64,000 nucleotides of DNA, from the NCBI GenBank assembly GCA_030544685.1, contig CP086683.1, positions 744,001-808,000 of the forward strand, given 5' to 3'. Positions 58,259 to 64,000 of the stretch are shown here, piece by piece. Each line of letters opens with the position of its first letter. Within the stretch, counting starts at the first letter, position 1. The stretch is from Pseudomonas sp. B21_DOA (GTDB taxonomy: Bacteria > Pseudomonadota > Gammaproteobacteria > Pseudomonadales > Pseudomonadaceae). The notes under the pieces were generated by a model. The model saw nothing but the letters and a program-made list of their open reading frames with translations, did no database searches and had not been told where the DNA came from. The position numbers were made by a program, and so were the translations under genes.

Positions 58259-58687
58259 ATGGGCCTGCATTTGAAAGAAGGCGCAGACGACGATCTGGCC
58301 GAGAACCACGAAATCAACGTCACGCCGTTCATCGACGTGATGCTGGTGCTGTTGATCATCTTCATGGTGGCCGCGCCGCTGGCCACTGTGGACATCAAAG
58401 TCGACCTGCCCGCCTCGACCGCCAAACCGGCGCCGCGGCCAGAGAAACCGGTGTTCCTCAGTGTGAAAGCTGACCAACGCCTGTTCCTCGGTGACGACGA
58501 AGTGAAAGCCGAAACCCTCGGCGCCACCCTCGACGCCAAGACCCAGGGCAAGAAAGACACCACCATCTTCTTCCAGGCCGACAAAGGCGTGGATTACGGC
58601 GACCTGATGAGCGTGATGGACAGCCTGCGCGCCGCCGGTTACCTGAAGGTCGGTCTGGTCGGTCTCGAGACGGCAGCCAAGAAATGA
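58259..58687 (+). CDS. exbD: biopolymer transport protein ExbD
   Basis: A 142-residue ExbD with one N-terminal membrane helix. The helix bears the essential Asp in FIDVMLVLLIIFMVAAPLAT; the start MGLHLKEGADDDLAENHEINV is typical. It begins 6 bases after exbB, and its stop overlaps the tonB start (ATGA), showing tight coupling. Confidence 0.97.
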   Translation: MGLHLKEGADDDLAENHEINVTPFIDVMLVLLIIFMVAAPLATVDIKVDLPASTAKPAPRPEKPVFLSVKADQRLFLGDDEVKAETLGATLDAKTQGKKDTTIFFQADKGVDYGDLMSVMDSLRAAGYLKVGLVGLETAAKK

Positions 58688-59430
58688 TCACGACGCGCCA
58701 TAAGCTGACGCGTTACAGCGGTAGCCTGGCCGTGGTGCTGGGTGTGCATGCGCTGGCCATCGCGCTGGCGCTGAACTGGACTGCCCGCCCGCCCATCGAA
58801 TTGCCGCCGCAGGCAATGATGGTCGAGCTGGCTCCATTGCCTGCCCCGCCACCGCCGGCTCCGCCGAAAGTCGTCACACCGCCGCAGCCACCGGCTCCGG
58901 TTGAAGAGTTGCCGATCCCGAAACTGGCTGAAGCACCGAAAGCGGAAATCGCGGTACCCAAACCCAAGCCAAAGCCCAAGCCAAAACCGCCGAAGCCGGT
59001 CGAGAAAAAGCTGCCCGAGCCGCCGAAGGAGAAACCTTCCGAGGAGAAACCGGCCGATACGCAACCGACTCAGGCGCCAACGGAGAAATCCGCCCAGCCT
59101 GCGCCGGGTCCGTCGCCGGCTCAGTTGGCGGCCAAGGCCAGTTGGCAAGGCACCCTGCTCGCGCATCTGGCCAAGTACAAGAAGTACCCGCAGAGTGCGC
59201 AGTCGCGGGGCAAGGAGGGCTTGAATCGTCTGCGCTTCGTGGTCGATGGCGAAGGTAATGTACTGTCGTTCGAGCTGGTGGGCCGCTCTGGCAACGCTGA
59301 TCTGGACCGGGCCACCCTGGACATGATCCGCCGCGCGCAACCGCTGCCCAAACCACCGGCCGACATGCTCAACAACGGCTCGATCGAAATTGTTGCGCCG
59401 TTTGTTTACTCACTCGAACGCCGCCGTTAA
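58684..59430 (+). CDS. tonB: energy transducer TonB
   Basis: A 248-residue TonB that spans the periplasm to energise outer-membrane receptors for siderophores and vitamins. The membrane anchor (residues 11-31) is followed by a proline-rich region with Pro-Lys repeats (KPKPKPKPKPPKP) and a C-terminal TonB domain (YKKYPQSAQSRGKEGLNRLRF, DLDRATLDMIRRAQPLPKPP). Stop codon TAA at 59430. It is the last gene of exbB-exbD-tonB. Confidence 0.96.
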   Translation: MITTRHKLTRYSGSLAVVLGVHALAIALALNWTARPPIELPPQAMMVELAPLPAPPPPAPPKVVTPPQPPAPVEELPIPKLAEAPKAEIAVPKPKPKPKPKPPKPVEKKLPEPPKEKPSEEKPADTQPTQAPTEKSAQPAPGPSPAQLAAKASWQGTLLAHLAKYKKYPQSAQSRGKEGLNRLRFVVDGEGNVLSFELVGRSGNADLDRATLDMIRRAQPLPKPPADMLNNGSIEIVAPFVYSLERRR

Positions 59431-59446
59431 GCAACATCGCAATACC

Positions 59447-59535
59447 TGTGGGAGCTGGCTTGCCAGCGATAGCTGTGTGTCAGAGAAGGATTTATCAACT
59501 GACCCACCGCAATCGCTGGCAAGCCAGCTCCACAA
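59447..59535. repeat. inverted repeat, CGCTGGCAAGCCAGC family
   Basis: Arms TGTGGGAGCTGGCTTGCCAGCG / CGCTGGCAAGCCAGCTC(C)CACA with a 45-base centre. It is a sister of the element at 36920; its right arm lacks one C compared to the left. Confidence 0.86.
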
Positions 59536-59563
59536 GGTTCTTCGCCAGCCGAGAGAACCAATC

Positions 59564-59588
59564 AAAAAAGGCACCGAAAGGTGCCTTT
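59564..59588 (+). terminator. terminator of exbBD-tonB
   Basis: Stem GGCACC / GGTGCC with a GAAA loop, preceded by A6 and followed by TTT, about 135 bases after tonB. Confidence 0.75.
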
Positions 59589-59705
59589 CGCGTATCTGCC
59601 TGCGGCAAACCGACATCGCCCGGTGTCGCACTCAGCCCGCAGTCTGATAACGTGCGTCTATCGATTGCAGCCGGTATGCTTGGCGCATCTTCATGGACGC
59701 TCGCT

Positions 59706-60635
59706 ATGACCCTCACAGAATTACGCTACATCGTTACCCTCGCCCAAGAGCAGCACTTCGGCCATGCCGCCGAGCGTTGCCACGTCAGTCAGCCGACGCT
59801 GTCGGTGGGCGTGAAAAAACTTGAAGACGAACTCGGTGTGCTGATTTTCGAGCGCAGCAAAAGCGCCGTGCGCCTGACCCCGGTCGGCGAAGGCATCGTC
59901 GCCCAGGCGCAAAAGGTGCTGGAACAGGCTCAGGGCATCCGCGAACTGGCGCAGGCCGGCAAGAACCAGCTGACCGCACCGCTGAAAGTCGGCGCCATCT
60001 ACACCGTCGGCCCGTACCTGTTCCCGCACCTGATTCCACAACTGCACCGGGTCGCCCCGCAGATGCCGTTGTACATCGAAGAAAACTTCACCCACGTTCT
60101 TCGCGACAAACTGCGCAATGGCGAGCTCGATGCAATCATCATCGCCCTGCCGTTCAACGAAGCCGATGTGCTGACCCTGCCGCTATACGACGAGCCGTTC
60201 TACGTCCTGATGCCGGCCCAGCATCCGTGGACCAAGAAAGAATCCATCGACGCCGGCCTGCTCAACGACAAGAGCCTGCTGCTGCTCGGTGAAGGCCACT
60301 GCTTCCGCGATCAGGTTCTCGAGGCCTGCCCGACCCTGACCAAAGGCAACGACGGCGCCAAGCACACCACGGTCGAGTCCAGCTCGCTGGAAACCATTCG
60401 CCACATGGTCGCGTCCGGCCTGGGTATTTCGATCCTGCCACTGTCGGCAGTGGACAGCCATCACTACGCCCCGGGCGTGATCGAAGTGCGTCCATTGACC
60501 GCGCCAGTGCCGTTCCGCACCGTGGCGATCGCCTGGCGCGCCAGCTTCCCACGGCCAAAAGCCATCGAGATTCTTGCCGACTCCATTCGCCTGTGCTCGG
60601 TAGCCAAGCCTGCCGCGCCGGTTACGGCCGGTTAA
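59706..60635 (+). CDS. oxyR: hydrogen peroxide-sensing regulator OxyR
   Basis: A 309-residue LysR-type regulator activating catalase and peroxidase genes on oxidation. The HTH is in LTELRYIVTLAQEQHFGHAA, HVSQPTLSVGVKKLEDELG. The redox cysteines are in GHCFRDQVLEACPTLTKG, the same spacing as Cys199/Cys208 of E. coli. An open frame extends to 59448 across the terminator; ATG 59706 is the family start. recG begins 9 bases after the stop, a conserved oxyR-recG operon in pseudomonads. Confidence 0.97.
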   Translation: MTLTELRYIVTLAQEQHFGHAAERCHVSQPTLSVGVKKLEDELGVLIFERSKSAVRLTPVGEGIVAQAQKVLEQAQGIRELAQAGKNQLTAPLKVGAIYTVGPYLFPHLIPQLHRVAPQMPLYIEENFTHVLRDKLRNGELDAIIIALPFNEADVLTLPLYDEPFYVLMPAQHPWTKKESIDAGLLNDKSLLLLGEGHCFRDQVLEACPTLTKGNDGAKHTTVESSSLETIRHMVASGLGISILPLSAVDSHHYAPGVIEVRPLTAPVPFRTVAIAWRASFPRPKAIEILADSIRLCSVAKPAAPVTAG

Positions 60636-60644
60636 GCGAGCGTC

Positions 60645-62720
60645 ATGACGGAGCTGTCGCAAGTGTCGGTGACGGCACTCAAGGGTGTCGGCGAGGCCAT
60701 GGCCGAGAAACTGGCCAAGGTCGGTCTGGAGAATCTGCAGGACGTGCTGTTCCACCTGCCGCTGCGTTATCAGGACCGCACCCGCGTGGTGCCGATCGGT
60801 GCGTTGCGGCCGGGGCAGGACGCCGTGGTCGAAGGCACCGTCAGCGGTGCCGACGTGGTCATGGGTCGGCGTCGCAGCCTCGTCGTGCGCTTGCAGGACG
60901 GTACGGGCGGACTGAGTCTGCGCTTCTACCATTTCAGCAACGCGCAGAAAGAAGGGCTCAAGCGTGGCACGCGGGTTCGCTGCTACGGTGAAGCCCGACC
61001 CGGCGCCTCAGGCCTGGAAATCTATCACCCGGAATACCGCGCGATCACCGGCGATGAACCGCCGCCAGTGGATGAAACCCTGACCCCGGTCTACCCGCTC
61101 ACCGAAGGCCTGACCCAGCAGCGCCTGCGCCAGTTGTGCATGCAGACCCTGACGCTGCTCAAGCCGAGCACCCTGCCCGACTGGCTGCCGACCGAACTCG
61201 CCCGCGACTATCAACTGGCGCCGCTGGCCGATGCGATCCGCTACCTGCACAACCCGCCCGCCGATGCCGACGTCGACGAACTCGCCCTCGGCCATCACTG
61301 GGCGCAGCATCGCCTGGCGTTCGAAGAACTGCTCACCCATCAACTGTCGCAACAGCGTCTGCGCGAAAGCATGCGTTCACTGCGCGCGCCGGCAATGCCG
61401 AAAGCCACGAAACTGCCACCGAAATACCTGAAAAACCTCGGCTTCAACCCGACCGGTGCGCAACAGCGAGTCGGCAACGAAATCGCCTACGACCTCAGCC
61501 AGCACGAACCGATGCTGCGGCTGATTCAGGGTGACGTGGGCGCGGGTAAAACCGTGGTCGCCGCCCTCGCTGCGCTGCAAGCGCTGGAGGCCGGTTATCA
61601 GGTCGCGCTGATGGCGCCGACCGAGATTCTCGCCGAACAGCACTTCATCACCTTCAAGCGCTGGCTCGAACCGCTGGGCATTGAAGTCGCGTGGCTGGCC
61701 GGCAAGCTCAAAGGCAAGAACCGCGTCGCCGCGCTGGAACAGATCGCCAGCGGCACACCGATGGTGGTCGGCACTCACGCGCTGTTTCAGGACGAAGTGC
61801 AGTTCAAGAACCTCGCGCTGGTGATCATCGACGAACAACACCGCTTCGGCGTGCAGCAGCGTCTGGCCCTGCGGCAGAAAGGCGTCGGCGGGCGCATGTG
61901 CCCGCATCAACTGATCATGACCGCCACACCGATTCCACGCACGCTGGCGATGAGCGCCTACGCCGACCTCGACACTTCAATCCTCGACGAACTGCCGCCC
62001 GGCCGAACCCCGGTCAACACCGTGCTGGTCACCGATACCCGCCGCGTCGAAGTCATCGAACGGGTGCGCAGCGCCTGCGCCGAGGGGCGTCAGGCCTATT
62101 GGGTGTGCACGCTGATTGAAGAATCCGAAGAGCTGACCTGCCAGGCCGCCGAAACTACTTTCGAGGACCTCACTGCAGCCCTCGGCGAATTGAAGGTCGG
62201 GCTGATCCATGGGCGCATGAAGCCGGTTGAAAAAGCTGCGGTGATGGCCGAGTTCAAGGCCGGCAACCTGCAACTGCTGGTCGCCACCACGGTGATCGAA
62301 GTCGGCGTCGACGTACCCAACGCCAGCCTCATGATCATCGAAAACCCTGAACGCCTCGGCCTCGCACAGCTGCACCAGTTGCGCGGCCGCGTTGGGCGGG
62401 GCAGTGCCGCCAGCCATTGCGTGCTGCTTTACCATCCGCCGCTGTCGCAGATCGGCCGCCAGCGCCTGGGCATCATGCGCGAGACCAACGACGGCTTCGT
62501 CATTGCCGAGAAAGACCTCGAACTGCGCGGTCCCGGGGAAATGCTCGGCACCCGCCAGACCGGCCTGCTGCAATTCAAGGTCGCCGACCTGATGCGCGAC
62601 GCCGACCTGCTGCCCGCCGTCCGTGACGCCGCGCAAGCCTTGCTGGAACGCTGGCCGACTCACGTCAGCCCATTGCTCGACCGTTGGCTGCGGCATGGGC
62701 AGCAATACGGCCAAGTGTGA
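60645..62720 (+). CDS. recG: ATP-dependent DNA helicase RecG
   Basis: A 691-residue superfamily 2 helicase that remodels stalled forks and Holliday junctions. An N-terminal wedge OB-fold (residues 1-200) precedes the helicase core: QGDVGAGKTVVAALAALQALE (Walker A), IIDEQHRFGVQQR (DEQH box), TATPIPRTLAMSAY, and LHQLRGRVGRGSAASHC (motif VI). Normal family length. It is coupled to oxyR. Confidence 0.97.
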   Translation: MTELSQVSVTALKGVGEAMAEKLAKVGLENLQDVLFHLPLRYQDRTRVVPIGALRPGQDAVVEGTVSGADVVMGRRRSLVVRLQDGTGGLSLRFYHFSNAQKEGLKRGTRVRCYGEARPGASGLEIYHPEYRAITGDEPPPVDETLTPVYPLTEGLTQQRLRQLCMQTLTLLKPSTLPDWLPTELARDYQLAPLADAIRYLHNPPADADVDELALGHHWAQHRLAFEELLTHQLSQQRLRESMRSLRAPAMPKATKLPPKYLKNLGFNPTGAQQRVGNEIAYDLSQHEPMLRLIQGDVGAGKTVVAALAALQALEAGYQVALMAPTEILAEQHFITFKRWLEPLGIEVAWLAGKLKGKNRVAALEQIASGTPMVVGTHALFQDEVQFKNLALVIIDEQHRFGVQQRLALRQKGVGGRMCPHQLIMTATPIPRTLAMSAYADLDTSILDELPPGRTPVNTVLVTDTRRVEVIERVRSACAEGRQAYWVCTLIEESEELTCQAAETTFEDLTAALGELKVGLIHGRMKPVEKAAVMAEFKAGNLQLLVATTVIEVGVDVPNASLMIIENPERLGLAQLHQLRGRVGRGSAASHCVLLYHPPLSQIGRQRLGIMRETNDGFVIAEKDLELRGPGEMLGTRQTGLLQFKVADLMRDADLLPAVRDAAQALLERWPTHVSPLLDRWLRHGQQYGQV

Positions 62721-62799
62721 GCACCGTCGCAGTTTGTGCAGGATCGTTCCTACAGAGCTGGTTATACTCCTGCCATTGTTTCAAAAACGGATACAGACC

Positions 62800-64000
62800 A
62801 TGACCGAAGCTGCTCTCGTCCCCGAATCTCCGCAAGCTCCGTCTGTTATTCGGCTGCTGCTCAACAAGCTGGGCGTTGCCTACGAAGAAGTGCTCGACCA
62901 CCACGGCCTCAATGCCTCGCGCAAAGTGCAGGCCGTGTTGCTGGACGACGCCGTGGGCGCGTTGATGGTGCTGTTTCCACAGAGCCAGTTGCTGGATCTC
63001 AATCGCCTCGCCGAACTCACTGGTCGCCGACTCACAGCCGTGTCCACCGAGCGCCTGGAAAAGATGCTCGGCAAACACAATCTGAGTCTGCTGCCGGGCC
63101 TGCCGGCGCTGACCAGTTCGCCGTGCCTCTACGAAGAAAGCCTGCTGCGCGAGCCGAAGCTGCTGATCAACTCCGGCGAACCGGGCCTGCTGCTGGAAAT
63201 CAGCAGCGAAGACTTCAAATCGATGCTGACCAAAGCCAGCGCCGCCAACTTCGGCGAAGCCCTGAGCAGTATCCGCCCCAACCTCGACCGCCCGGACGAT
63301 GACCGCGAGGAAATCACCCAGGCCGTGCAGGCGTTCACCGCGCGCCGGATTCAGCAGCGCCTGGAAGCGACCATCGAGATTCCACCGCTGGCCGAAACGG
63401 CGCAAAAATCATCAAGCTGCGCGTCGACCCCAACGCCACCATCGACGACATCACCGGCGTGGTCGAAACCGATCCGGCGCTGGCTGCACAAGTGGTGAGC
63501 TGGGCCGCATCGCCGTACTACGCCTCGCCGGGCAAGATCCGTTCGGTGGAAGACGCGATCGTTCGCGTGCTCGGCTTCGACCTGGTGATCAACCTTGCGC
63601 TGGGCCTGGCCCTCGGCAAGACCCTGAGTCTGCCGAAAGACCACCCGCAACACACCACGCCGTACTGGCAGCAGTCGATCTACACCGCCGCCGTCATCGA
63701 AGGCCTGACCCGCGCCATGCCCCGCGCCCAGCGCCCGGAAGCCGGCCTGACGTATCTGGCCGGTCTGCTGCACAACTTCGGTTACCTGCTGCTGGCCCAC
63801 GTGTTCCCGCCGCACTTCTCGCTGATCTGCCGCCACCTGGAAGTCAACCCGCACCTGTGCCACAGCTACATCGAGCAGCACCTGCTGGGGATCAGCCGCG
63901 AACAGATCGGCTCGTGGCTGATGCGCTACTGGGACATGCCGGATGAACTGGCCACCGCCCTGCGCTTTCAGCATGACCCAAGCTACGACGGCGCCTACGC
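62800..64000 (+). pseudogene. YbaK-HDOD protein, frame break, runs off the right edge
   Basis: A fusion of an N-terminal YbaK/EbsC (aminoacyl-tRNA deacylase-like) domain (residues 1-165: APSVIRLLLNKLGVAYEEVL, VGALMVLFPQSQLLDLNRLA) and a C-terminal HDOD domain (from about residue 200: DDITGVVETDPALAAQVVSW, YLAGLLHNFGYLLLAHVFPP). HDOD proteins are regulatory, often tied to c-di-GMP or other signalling. One A is missing from the run at 63404-63408: adding it gives AETAQKIIKLRVDPN. The last visible codons are DPSYDGAYA. A homopolymer error is likely. Confidence 0.88.

Overview
The window is a chromosomal segment of a fluorescent Pseudomonas, probably the P. fluorescens group. The evidence is high GC, strong similarity of the predicted proteins to known Pseudomonas families, and gene order that follows the P. 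aeruginosa stretch lysA-dapF-DUF484-xerC ... glnK-amtB ... rep-xpt ... dadAX ... algC-argB ... crc ... spoT ... oxyR-recG as I remember it. Many extragenic palindromes of the Pseudomonas REP type (GGGAGCGAGCCTGCTCGCGA and relatives) sit between genes. No rRNA, tRNA, CRISPR array, prophage or insertion sequence was seen.

Layout. 1-4.1 kb: lysA (5' end cut off), dapF, a DUF484 gene, xerC and a HAD hydrolase form one co-directional group. 4.3-7.1 kb (minus): sutA, yjbQ, and the nitrogen operon glnK-amtB, with a sigma54-like promoter candidate. 7.5-10.3 kb: ubiK, a higBA toxin-antitoxin pair with an operator-like palindrome, and comM. 10.3-18.1 kb: a secreted DUF4432 protein, a Cache-domain chemoreceptor, a LysR regulator divergent from a MATE pump, and a GGDEF-EAL phosphodiesterase. 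18.3-24.3 kb: rep helicase, xpt, an acetyl-CoA hydrolase/transferase, cytochrome c5, and a PauR-like regulator. 24.4-31.7 kb: alanine catabolism (dadA-ridA-dadX with its divergent Lrp regulator), a cysteine-cluster protein, a PuuB-like oxidase, and a DUF1127 gene divergent from a MocR regulator. 31.8-36.9 kb: a phospholipase D-like lipoprotein, an MFS transporter, a KauB/PuuC aldehyde dehydrogenase and a cupin. 37.1-44.7 kb: rpmB-rpmG, an oligopeptide-binding protein, radC, coaBC-dut, algC-argB. 44.9-46.1 kb: a three-gene group that is largely unrecognised. 46.3-50.5 kb: pyrE, crc, gltS, a DUF4870 gene, rph. 50.8-57.1 kb: yicC, gmk, rpoZ, spoT, ridA, a lipoprotein and an NAD-binding epimerase. 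57.3-64 kb: exbB-exbD-tonB, oxyR-recG, and a YbaK-HDOD gene running off the right edge.

A striking property is eleven single-base frame breaks in eight otherwise intact genes (xerC x2, xpt x2, the CoA hydrolase, the cupin, the peptide-binding protein x2, radC, exbB, the YbaK-HDOD gene). Nearly all are explained by one base missing from a short homopolymer. In each case the protein continues with normal family sequence in the other frame. This pattern looks like uncorrected sequencing error rather than gene decay, so these genes are reported as broken as written but probably functional in the organism.

I found no clearly new multi-gene system. The most unfamiliar part is the zinc-ribbon / HTH-like / membrane-protein group at 44.9-46.1 kb between argB and pyrE. 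The most useful regulatory leads are the palindromes upstream of higB, gltS, the MocR gene and the EAL gene.
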